From Fidelibacterota bacterium (lineage in GTDB: Bacteria > Pseudomonadota > Alphaproteobacteria > Rhodospirillales > Rhodospirillaceae): a DNA stretch of 8,306 nt. Below the pieces are notes generated by a model. The model worked only from the letters and a program-made list of their open reading frames with translations. It searched no databases and had not been told where the DNA came from. The translations under genes were made by a program, and so were the position numbers. The stretch spans positions 1 to 8,306 of the forward strand of contig CANJEU010000078.1 of the NCBI GenBank assembly GCA_947473445.1, written 5' to 3'. The stretch's first letter is position 1, and each line of letters starts with the position of its first letter. Positions 1 through 5,210 of this stretch are shown here, one piece after another.

Positions 1-178
1 AGGCCTCGGCAAATTCGGCTTTCGTGCTGATCCCAAGCAGGACGCCAATTTTTTTGCGTGCGCCGTCGGTCGTTTCGTCCCAGGCAATCGTGCAGACCAC
101 ACGGTGTCCGTCCTTGCTCCAGCCAAGCGCGGGCGAGGCCGCGCAAAGACCGAGAAGCAAAAACAGAACGGCTCTCAC
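1..178 (-). CDS. S1/P1-type nuclease, N-terminal part (runs off left edge)
   Basis: This is the first 59 codons of an exported zinc-dependent S1/P1 nuclease; the rest lies outside the window. The start is a GTG at 178-176 that shares the bases GTGA with the stop codon of the upstream reductase gene, so translation is probably coupled. Residues 1-19 form a signal peptide (short basic start, Leu-rich core, cleavage after ALG). The mature protein would begin with Trp20 in the motif WSKDGHR, the family's N-terminal signature, where the first Trp and the His (His25) bind a zinc. The part seen aligns without gaps to the complete paralogue at 4300-3524, with about 17 identities in 41 positions counted by eye from the Trp. 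Family members usually cleave single-stranded nucleic acids and remove 3' phosphates outside the cytoplasm. Whether this copy keeps the remaining zinc ligands cannot be seen. The family call is firm; its activity is open. Confidence 0.85.
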   Translation of the reverse strand, partial: MRAVLFLLLGLCAASPALGWSKDGHRVVCTIAWDETTDGARKKIGVLLGISTKAEFAEA

Positions 179-1179
179 GGCTGCGCCCCCGCCCCAGATT
201 CCGTCACCGTGCGCGCAAGCAGACGCGTCGTCGTATAAATCGCCTCCAGCATCGGCGTGCGCTCGCCCACCAGGCGCGCGATCTCGATGATAGATCCCAT
301 ATTCGCTTCGATCTCGGGCATGCGGCGCGCTTCGATATCCTGCAGCATCGAAGTCTTATGATTGCCCAGCGATTGGGTAACCTCGATGCGCTTTTGCAGC
401 GACATGCGCATCGTGATGCCAAGGCGTCCGGCCACGCGCTCGACCTCTTCCATAATGGCGCGCACCACCGCGCAGCCGCCTTCGTCGCGCACGATACTGG
501 CAAGGCCCGCGCCCGTCAGCGCGCTCACGGGATTGAACGAGGAGTTGCCCCACACCTTGGTCCAGATGTCGGTACGGATCTCCGCGCTCACCTGTGTTTT
601 GAAACCCGCGTCGGTAAAAAGCGCGGCGATGGCGGCGCTGCGCGTCGAGGTCGACCCGTCGGGCTCGCCGATGGTCATCAGCTTCGTGTCCGTGACATGC
701 ACCGTTCCTGGCGCGACCACGGCGGCGGCGGCATAGATCACCCCGCCGATGACGCGGCGCCCGTCGATGGCCTTGGCGATGGTTCCGTCCGGATCGAGCG
801 CGCCAAGGCTTCGGCCCTCGAAAGCGCCGCCGCTCTTATGGAAATACCACCACGGGATGCCGTTCAGCACGGCAAGCACCGGAGTGTCGGCGTGAAGAAG
901 GCGCGGTAATGTCGCCGCGGCTCCTGCAATCTGGTGCGCTTTCAGCGCAAGGATCACGAGGTCGAACGCTCCGGCTTCATCCGCGGCCGCGGCTTTTACC
1001 GCCGGCGTATGGCGCACGCCTTGCGCATCGATCATGGTGAAGCCGCTCTTCAACGCCGCGAGCGTCGGCCCGCGCGCGATGAAGGTCACGTCCTGCCCGT
1101 GCTGCGCTAGCGTTGCGCCCAAAAAGCCCCCGATGGAGCCGGTGCCGACGACGGCAATCTTTGAAAACGCCTTGGTCAT
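175..1179 (-). CDS. Ketopantoate reductase family oxidoreductase (PanE/ApbA-like)
   Basis: This 334-residue cytoplasmic NADPH-dependent oxidoreductase belongs to the 2-dehydropantoate 2-reductase family, which reduces ketopantoate to pantoate in vitamin B5 and coenzyme A synthesis. The N-terminal Rossmann fold shows the nucleotide loop GTGSIGG (residues 12-18) and a following ARG (35-37) that fits NADP binding. Lys80 and Asn106 match conserved positions of the nucleotide domain. In the C-terminal helical domain, WTKVWGN places the likely catalytic lysine at 208, and TSMLQDIEARRMPEIE supplies the Ser277 and Glu289 positions of the family. The NGIPWWYF segment and the length (E. coli PanE has 303 residues) mark a divergent subfamily, so the true substrate may be another 2-keto acid. 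The start ATG lies inside a short inverted repeat and has no clear Shine-Dalgarno. It sits 42 bases after the sensor gene, and its stop overlaps the start of the next nuclease gene. Confidence 0.88.
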   Translation of the reverse strand: MTKAFSKIAVVGTGSIGGFLGATLAQHGQDVTFIARGPTLAALKSGFTMIDAQGVRHTPAVKAAAADEAGAFDLVILALKAHQIAGAAATLPRLLHADTPVLAVLNGIPWWYFHKSGGAFEGRSLGALDPDGTIAKAIDGRRVIGGVIYAAAAVVAPGTVHVTDTKLMTIGEPDGSTSTRSAAIAALFTDAGFKTQVSAEIRTDIWTKVWGNSSFNPVSALTGAGLASIVRDEGGCAVVRAIMEEVERVAGRLGITMRMSLQKRIEVTQSLGNHKTSMLQDIEARRMPEIEANMGSIIEIARLVGERTPMLEAIYTTTRLLARTVTESGAGAQP

Positions 1180-1187
1180 GGACCAAG
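1171..1187 (-). repeat. Inverted repeat enclosing the reductase start codon
   Basis: A perfect 7-bp inverted repeat, CTTGGTC and GACCAAG, is separated by three bases. In the transcript the start codon lies at the loop and the top of the right arm of the possible hairpin, and no good Shine-Dalgarno precedes it. Such a fold could limit free initiation and favour coupling to ribosomes finishing the upstream gene. The repeat is directly visible; the effect is inferred, and part of the right arm is constrained because it codes for the first residues MTK. Confidence 0.4.
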
Positions 1188-1221
1188 CCTATCGCCTAAC
1201 CAGCGCCGTTGGCTACGCGTC

Positions 1222-1653
1222 TTACTCGCGTTGCATCCGGTTCAGACCGGGCCGGCGAATTGCAGCCCTTTCTTCCGCGGTCGCTCCGGCAAGCGCTTCG
1301 GCGAGGGCCGATTGCGACAGTTCCTGTACCGCCGTCGTTGCGGCACGCACCTCGGCCATCGCGCCGCGCAAGGCCTCCTGATCCAGCTCCGGCATACGGG
1401 CGAGCTCCAGCATCCGGGCGCGGGCTTCGCGCAGCAGTCGCACGGCGGCCGCCATCTCATCGCGCCGGGACTCGAGGGCCGATCTTACGTCGGCCCTGAT
1501 CTCCGCGGGGTAAGTTAGGCGCATCTGCTCGGCTACAGGCCGGCCTTGCACCGACCAGCGTCCGGCAAAGAAGCTGAGGGCAAAGAGATTCACGGCCAGC
1601 GAAAGGCCGAGAAGTATCAGGACGATTTTTGCCTTGCGGCCCTCGAGGGTCAT
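1222..1653 (-). CDS. Membrane-anchored periplasmic sensor-like protein (heavy-metal sensor family)
   Basis: This 143-residue protein has one N-terminal membrane helix (about residues 9-30, VLILLGLSLAVNLFAL core) followed by a charged, Ala/Arg/Glu-rich, wholly helical domain (about 48-133). That layout fits the Metal_resist/CnrX-like 'periplasmic heavy-metal sensor' proteins often encoded with ECF sigma factors, where the helical hairpin domain sits in the periplasm. The start at 1653 is chosen because it gives an ATGA overlap with the stop of the upstream gene; an extension to 1815 would add an unlikely Arg-rich leader that overlaps that gene. No strong Shine-Dalgarno is present, so translation is probably coupled. 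The protein has no His and no Cys, the main ligands of metal sensing in CnrX, leaving only Met, Asp and Glu. It may therefore sense envelope stress or a partner protein, or act as a co-regulator of the anti-sigma. The family call comes from layout and helix pattern, not from a catalytic motif. Confidence 0.7.
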   Translation of the reverse strand: MTLEGRKAKIVLILLGLSLAVNLFALSFFAGRWSVQGRPVAEQMRLTYPAEIRADVRSALESRRDEMAAAVRLLREARARMLELARMPELDQEALRGAMAEVRAATTAVQELSQSALAEALAGATAEERAAIRRPGLNRMQRE

Positions 1654-2069
1654 AACAGCAACCACATATCTGCCAATCCGCTTTCCATTTCTGTCTCGCC
1701 TAGCGCCATATACCCGGCATCGTCGAGCGGCATTGCGCCCGCCTCTCCAAAGTATCCAACGGCGAAGCCGGCAATCGACGCCGCGACGGCAAGGCCGGTG
1801 GCGGCGAAGCGCCATGTTGGCGGAAACAAGGGCACGGGCAACCGCGGGTGCGCGGCTTCAAGAATGCGTCCGGTGAGGGCGCTGTCCGTGGCCTCGGGCG
1901 CAGCAGCCCTCTTCAGCGTTCCGTCCAGACGCGCGATGTCGTCAAACAGCCTCTGCGCGGCGCTGTTCGACGCTATTAACCGCTGCGCGGCGCGCGCTTC
2001 CGCCGCCCGCCATCGCGATAAATCGGCGCCGTATAACAACAGGTTTTTTTCCAGATCATCGAGGGTCAT
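1650..2069 (-). CDS. Probable anti-sigma factor, single-pass membrane protein
   Basis: This 139-residue protein has a soluble N-terminal part (about 1-80), one hydrophobic segment at about 87-107 (FAATGLAVAASIAGFAVG) and a short acidic tail ending MWLLL, which would lie in the periplasm. The N-terminal LYGADLSRW motif is common in small alphaproteobacterial proteins encoded directly after ECF sigma factors. It lacks the His-x3-Cys-x2-Cys zinc motif of ZAS-type anti-sigma factors; it contains no Cys at all. The role as the membrane anchor that holds the neighbouring sigma factor is inferred from position, topology and length. Its start overlaps the sigma stop as ATGA, and its own stop overlaps the start of the sensor gene the same way, so the three products are probably made in fixed ratio. 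An AGGAG sits about 11 bases before the ATG. Another membrane regulator is possible, but this is the simplest reading. Confidence 0.72.
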   Translation of the reverse strand: MTLDDLEKNLLLYGADLSRWRAAEARAAQRLIASNSAAQRLFDDIARLDGTLKRAAAPEATDSALTGRILEAAHPRLPVPLFPPTWRFAATGLAVAASIAGFAVGYFGEAGAMPLDDAGYMALGETEMESGLADMWLLL

Positions 2070-2623
2070 GTCGCGGCGCGCTCCTTCTGGCGGTCTCGGA
2101 GGGTTTGTCGTGCCCGTACGATCAATTGTTCAGCGGCGCCGCGGCTGACGCCAAGAACGTCAGCCACATCTTGCGCGCTCCGGTCCGCGGTGACGACAAG
2201 AAGCAGCGCCATGCGCTGGCGCTCGGGCAGGGATAGAATGTCGGCGCGAACGGCGTCCAAAGTCTCGCGTTCAGCCAGCGCGTCATCGGCGCGCGGATGA
2301 GTCGCCGCGCGCTCCTGGGAGGCATCAAGACCAAGCCAGCCCCAGCGCCGCCGGCTGCGCAGCAGATCGAAACAGCGGTTGGCCGCAATACGGTGCAGCC
2401 AGGTGGTGAAACTCGCCTTCTCGGGGTCAAAGCCCGACGCATGGGTCCAGACTTTCAGAAATACGTCCTGCGCAACGTCATCGGCGTCGGCGGTGCTTCC
2501 GGTGAAACGTAGCGCGACGGAACGCACGGCCGCGACGTGCCGGCCGACCAATTGGGCGAATGCCGATTGGTCGCCCCGGGCAACGTCGCGGACCAGATCA
2601 AGGTCGTCGCGGGCTGACAACAT
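2066..2623 (-). CDS. ECF-family RNA polymerase sigma factor
   Basis: This 185-residue sigma factor has only regions 2 and 4, as in extracytoplasmic-function (group IV) sigma factors. Region 2 covers about residues 20-92 and contains DADDVAQDVFLKVW (46-59), the core-polymerase binding motif, then the -10-reading and melting helices around FTTWLHRIAANRCFDLLRSR. A linker follows, then region 4 at about 122-178 with LPERQRMALLL and a helix-turn-helix at ADVLGVSRGAAEQLIVRARQ, which would read the -35 box. No N-terminal or C-terminal extension is present, so control most likely comes from the membrane protein encoded next. The gene starts 51 bases after the small exported protein gene. Its ATG has only a weak Shine-Dalgarno, and its stop overlaps the anti-sigma start by four bases. 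Targets are unknown; the two exported proteins just upstream are the nearest candidates. The sigma family assignment is secure, the stimulus is not. Confidence 0.95.
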   Translation of the reverse strand: MLSARDDLDLVRDVARGDQSAFAQLVGRHVAAVRSVALRFTGSTADADDVAQDVFLKVWTHASGFDPEKASFTTWLHRIAANRCFDLLRSRRRWGWLGLDASQERAATHPRADDALAERETLDAVRADILSLPERQRMALLLVVTADRSAQDVADVLGVSRGAAEQLIVRARQTLRDRQKERAAT

Positions 2624-2637
2624 ACCGCTAGCAAATC

Positions 2638-2664
2638 ACGTCGCGGATTTTCGATCTACGACGT
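2638..2664. repeat. Short inverted repeat ahead of the sigma gene
   Basis: ACGTCG and CGACGT form a perfect 6-bp inverted repeat with a 15-base spacer in the 51-base gap before the sigma factor start. It could be an operator or a weak hairpin between the exported-protein gene and the sigma gene. It has no following T run, so it is not a clear terminator. A 6-bp repeat can arise by chance in GC-rich DNA. Confidence 0.25.
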
Positions 2665-2674
2665 CCCTTGCGTC

Positions 2675-2977
2675 TCAACGGCGCCAGACCCGCCCGCGCT
2701 GCACGGTATTGCCGTTCGGCCCGGTGACGCTGCTTCTTTGCCCGCCGCGCCAGCGTCCGACCGCGGTCGTCCGATCGCCGGTCCAAGTCGCACCGGCAGG
2801 GTTGGTATAGCTCCAATCCGTCCCGCAACGTCCGATCACGCGGCTGCCCGCGCACGACGTCTCGCGTGTCAACGTGCCTCCGGCCGCACCTTGACGCGTC
2901 GTGGAAACTGTTTCGGCCAAGGCCGGCTGCGCCAAGACGGCCATCAGTGCCGCGGCGGCAAAAGCAAAAACCTTCAT
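2675..2977 (-). CDS. Small exported protein of unknown function
   Basis: This 100-residue protein begins with a clear Sec signal peptide (MKVFAFAAAA, hydrophobic core to about 20, predicted cleavage after ALA at 21). The mature part of about 79 residues is rich in Gly, Thr, Ser and Arg, with repeated short strands of the type TWTGDRTT, SSVTGPNGNTVQRG and RVWRR, suggesting small beta hairpins. Two cysteines (42 and 51) could form a disulphide in the periplasm. No catalytic motif is recognised. The gene starts 11 bases after the stop of the EF-hand gene, with AGGGG about eight bases before the ATG, and precedes the sigma gene by 51 bases, so it is probably co-transcribed with the EF-hand gene and perhaps with the sigma factor. 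A role as a target of, or signal for, the sigma system is inferred from location only. The signal peptide and codon pattern make it a real gene. Confidence 0.75.
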   Translation of the reverse strand: MKVFAFAAAALMAVLAQPALAETVSTTRQGAAGGTLTRETSCAGSRVIGRCGTDWSYTNPAGATWTGDRTTAVGRWRGGQRSSVTGPNGNTVQRGRVWRR

Positions 2978-2988
2978 GTGTTTTGCCC

Positions 2989-3435
2989 CTATTTCCGGCC
3001 AGACCGAAGGCTGCGCAGTGTATCGGCGGCAGCCCCAAATTCTTCGCGGGTGACAACGCCGTCTTTATTCGCGTCGGCACGGGCCAAGGGTTGGTTTGCG
3101 AAGAACTCGTCGCCCGAAACCGCTTGATCGCCGTCGGCGTCCAGGCGCTCGAACTGGCGGGCCATCATTTCCTCGCGCATGGCCGCGCGCCGCCGCACGC
3201 GATTCTGCGCGCGGTCTTGCTCCGCGGCCGAGACGACGCCATCGCCATTGGCATCCAGGCGCTTGAACCGCGCCGCGCGCGCCTGTTCCATCTCGCCGGC
3301 ATCTACCTTGTCGTCATTATTGGTATCCATCCGCTCGAAGATGCGATCGGCAAGGGGATGGTCGGCGGCGGCAGCCGGCAGAGAGGTGGCAACACCGGCG
3401 GCCACAAGCGCGAGGCGGAAAATATAGGTTTTCAT
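2989..3435 (-). CDS. Exported four-EF-hand calcium-binding protein
   Basis: This 148-residue protein has a signal peptide (about residues 1-24, ending in an Ala run) and four EF-hand loops in the mature chain. They are DTNNDDKVDAGE (37-48), DANGDGVVSAAE (61-72), DADGDQAVSGDE (99-110) and DANKDGVVTREE (121-132). Each has Asp at position 1, Asp/Asn at positions 3 and 5, and Glu at position 12, the usual calcium ligands, so all four look able to bind. The first and second pairs are separated by a basic helix with RRRAAMREEMMARQ. It probably works in the periplasm as a calcium buffer or calcium-responsive partner. EF-hand proteins of this size are commonly found beside ECF sigma factors in Alphaproteobacteria, which suggests a link to the downstream sigma/anti-sigma/sensor genes, but this is inference. 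The Shine-Dalgarno AGGAG (3444-3440) lies four bases from the ATG and inside a possible hairpin, so translation may be controlled. Confidence 0.92.
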   Translation of the reverse strand: MKTYIFRLALVAAGVATSLPAAAADHPLADRIFERMDTNNDDKVDAGEMEQARAARFKRLDANGDGVVSAAEQDRAQNRVRRRAAMREEMMARQFERLDADGDQAVSGDEFFANQPLARADANKDGVVTREEFGAAADTLRSLRSGRK

Positions 3436-3438
3436 GGG

Positions 3439-3471
3439 GCTCCTGTAACGTAAGGGGGAACATACAGGAGC
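3439..3471 (-). promoter_or_regulatory. Possible RBS-sequestering hairpin of the EF-hand gene
   Basis: A perfect 9-bp inverted repeat, GCTCCTGTA (3439-3447) and TACAGGAGC (3463-3471), has a 15-base spacer. In the transcript of the EF-hand gene the right arm UACAGGAGC contains the Shine-Dalgarno AGGAG and ends three bases before the AUG, while the left arm GCUCCUGUA is an anti-Shine-Dalgarno. The closed form would block ribosome binding. The loop holds a CCCCC run. This could be a temperature-responsive or protein-controlled switch, or the repeat could act on DNA as an operator. The symmetry is directly visible; the regulatory role is inferred. Confidence 0.55.
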
Positions 3472-3495
3472 TATACGCCGGGCCAGGGCGTAACC

Positions 3496-3521
3496 TACGC
3501 GGCCGCGCGCTAAAATATTCC
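3496..3521 (-). promoter_or_regulatory. Candidate ECF-type promoter for the EF-hand/sigma set
   Basis: On the minus strand GGAAT (3521-3517) and CGTA (3499-3496) are separated by 17 bases, resembling the GGAA(C/T) and CG(T/A) elements many ECF sigma factors read. It begins right after the stop of the upstream nuclease gene and would start transcription near 3489, leaving about 54 bases of leader containing the RBS hairpin. Matches this short occur by chance, and the true motif of this sigma factor is unknown. Confidence 0.3.
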
Positions 3522-3523
3522 AG

Positions 3524-4300
3524 CTACCGCAAAGCTTGATTCAAGGTCAGGCCAAGGCGCACGCCGGCTTTCTCAAGCTGACCCATGGCGACAGGGCGGT
3601 TTTGCTGCACATAGGTCTCATCGAATGTGAGGCCGCCGGGGTTGCCGACATATCCTGTAGGGGCCCCGCGCATGACGAAATAGCTTTCCCGCGCCCAGTC
3701 GAGCGGCTCGGGATGGGTTTGCACTTCATGGGCGAGCCACAGCGTCTCGAGATTGTCCCCCGGCTTGACGCGGTCCGCTTCAAGAAGATGCGTCTCCCAG
3801 ATCTCATAGATGGTTGTCTTGCGGCCGAGGAAGGTCGCGCCGATGTTGCGCCCGCCGCCGTCCGCGACAAAACCGAAGTTGAGCGGCTGATGAAGATCGG
3901 CGATCAGGTGCATTAATAATTTCAGCGAGGTTGCTTTCTCTTCCTTGGGCGCGTCGCTCTTCAGCGTGCTGATCTCCGCAATCACGCGCGTGAGCACGCA
4001 GCCCTCCGGCGACGGGCAGTCGCGGCCGATATCAAGGCCCGTGGCTTCACGCGGGATAAGCATCTCGTGCCACGCCGCCGTCTCAGGCTGCGCGGCCTTG
4101 ACCCGTTCGGCCCAGACGCACAGCTCAAGGAATTCCTCGCTCGACGATATATCAAGAATGCCGAAAGCCGCTGTCCGCGTCGTCGGCGACATAACGTCCA
4201 GCGCGATGGCGCAGGACATGCGATGACCATCGCGGCTCCAGGCCAACGCAGGCGCGTTCAGGCCGATCAGGAAAATCGCAAGCAACAGCAGGCGCGCCAT
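3524..4300 (-). CDS. S1/P1-family nuclease with altered zinc ligands
   Basis: This complete 258-residue exported protein belongs to the S1/P1 nuclease (zinc-dependent phospholipase C-like) fold. A signal peptide (1-20, ending ALA) exposes Trp21 at the mature N-terminus in WSRDGHR; Trp21 and His26 match P1 Trp1 and His6. Further matches are His78 in AWHEML (P1 His60) and His131 and Asp135 in MHLIADLHQPLN (P1 His116 and Asp120). Several ligand positions have changed. The P1 Asp45 position is Glu65 (VWAER), the His126 position is Asn141 (QPLN for QPLH), and the usual NLHxxWD box reads TIYEIWE, giving Tyr165 for His149 and Glu169 for Asp153. The second zinc site would thus be badly weakened, while the Trp1/His6 site is kept. 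It may be inactive, bind fewer metals, or act on another substrate. The length is near that of other bacterial members. It follows the pirin gene by two bases and is probably translated by coupling. The fold call is firm; activity is doubtful. Confidence 0.9.
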   Translation of the reverse strand: MARLLLLAIFLIGLNAPALAWSRDGHRMSCAIALDVMSPTTRTAAFGILDISSSEEFLELCVWAERVKAAQPETAAWHEMLIPREATGLDIGRDCPSPEGCVLTRVIAEISTLKSDAPKEEKATSLKLLMHLIADLHQPLNFGFVADGGGRNIGATFLGRKTTIYEIWETHLLEADRVKPGDNLETLWLAHEVQTHPEPLDWARESYFVMRGAPTGYVGNPGGLTFDETYVQQNRPVAMGQLEKAGVRLGLTLNQALR

Positions 4301-4302
4301 GG

Positions 4303-5193
4303 CTATGAGCCCGGGTTGGGTTGCGGCGCCGGTTCCGGCGGCAGAGGAATGAATTCCTGATTGTCCATATCAGGCAGCTTCATGCGGCCGGCGATCCAAT
4401 CGGCCTTCGCCTGCTCCAGACGCTCTTTCGAAGAAGACACAAAATTCCAATACAGGAACCGTTCGCCCACCGGCTCACCGCCCAGAGTCATCACCGTCGA
4501 AGGCGCCGTGGCCTTGAACGACGCTGCGCCGGGGCCGAACACGACCATCTGGCCCGCGTGAAATGGCTGCCCGTCGACCTCGACTTCGCCGGTCGCCAGA
4601 TAAAGGGCGCGCTCGTCGTGCCCGGTGGGAATTTCGGCCGAGGCTCCCGCATCCATTTCAAGGTGCGCGTAAAAGAGCGGCGAATGGGTTTTGACGGCGG
4701 CTTTCAGTCCATAAGCATCGCCCGCGATCAGGCGGCCGCGCACACCGTCCTCGCTCCACTGCGGCAGGTCGGCGCCGGCATGGTGCGAGAAGGCGGGTGC
4801 GGCTTCCTCATGTTCGTTTGGAAGCGCGACCCAGGCCTGAATGCCATGAAGGAAATCGCCCTCGGCGCGGGCCTTCTCAAACCGCTCGCTATGGGTGATG
4901 CCGCGGCCGGCGGTCATCCAATTCACTTCACCGGGCCGGATCGCCTCCTGCGAACCGATACTGTCGCGGTGCATGATTTCGCCGGCGTAAAGGTAAGTCA
5001 CGGTCGCAAGCCCGATGTGCGGGTGAGGGCGCACATCAACGGTGCGCGGAAGGCCGGGCGCGAGTTCAACCGGCCCCATGTGATCGAAGAAAACAAATGG
5101 TCCCACCATGCGACGCTTGGCGAACGGCAGCACGTGTCCCACCTCGAAGCCGCCGAGGCTTTTGCGCCGCTGTTCGATCACAAGGTCAATCAT
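4303..5193 (-). CDS. Pirin family iron-binding cupin protein
   Basis: This 296-residue cytoplasmic bicupin belongs to the pirin family, non-haem iron proteins; some bacterial members such as E. coli YhhW oxidise quercetin and others bind regulatory partners. The N-terminal cupin holds the metal ligands seen in human pirin at nearly the same positions: His57 and His59 in RPHPHIGLATVTY, then His101 and Glu103 in GRGITHSER. The hallmark pieces GPFVFFDHMGP (31-41) and NWMTAGRGITHSE are intact. The pirin C-terminal cupin follows at about 170-260, ending with FLYWNFVSSSKERLEQAK. A Pro-rich tail (PLPPEPAPQPNPGS) ends the chain. All four ligands are present, so it should bind iron. It starts 17 bases after the GST stop and ends two bases before the nuclease start, so the set is probably one transcript. 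The substrate cannot be told from sequence; a redox or electrophile-response role is suggested by the GST neighbour. Confidence 0.94.
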   Translation of the reverse strand: MIDLVIEQRRKSLGGFEVGHVLPFAKRRMVGPFVFFDHMGPVELAPGLPRTVDVRPHPHIGLATVTYLYAGEIMHRDSIGSQEAIRPGEVNWMTAGRGITHSERFEKARAEGDFLHGIQAWVALPNEHEEAAPAFSHHAGADLPQWSEDGVRGRLIAGDAYGLKAAVKTHSPLFYAHLEMDAGASAEIPTGHDERALYLATGEVEVDGQPFHAGQMVVFGPGAASFKATAPSTVMTLGGEPVGERFLYWNFVSSSKERLEQAKADWIAGRMKLPDMDNQEFIPLPPEPAPQPNPGS

Positions 5194-5210
5194 TGGCGTT
5201 GCACCCGCAT

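Noticed and set aside
58..909. 283-codon open frame on the plus strand over the reductase and nuclease start
   Set aside because: It lies antisense to a clear ketopantoate reductase gene; the product is Arg/His-rich with no recognisable domain, as expected for an antisense frame in GC-rich DNA.
1654..1815. Longer N-terminus for the sensor-like gene
   Set aside because: It would add 54 mostly Arg-rich residues ahead of a normal membrane anchor and overlap the anti-sigma gene; the ATGA-coupled start at 1653 fits better.
2624..2674. ECF-type promoter ahead of the sigma gene
   Set aside because: GGGAC is present on the minus strand, but no CGTA/CGTT-like -10 is found at the right spacing, so no promoter is called.
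3488..3500. Terminator after the complete nuclease gene
   Set aside because: The 5-bp hairpin GCGTA/TACGC has no T run on either side, so it is too weak to call a terminator.
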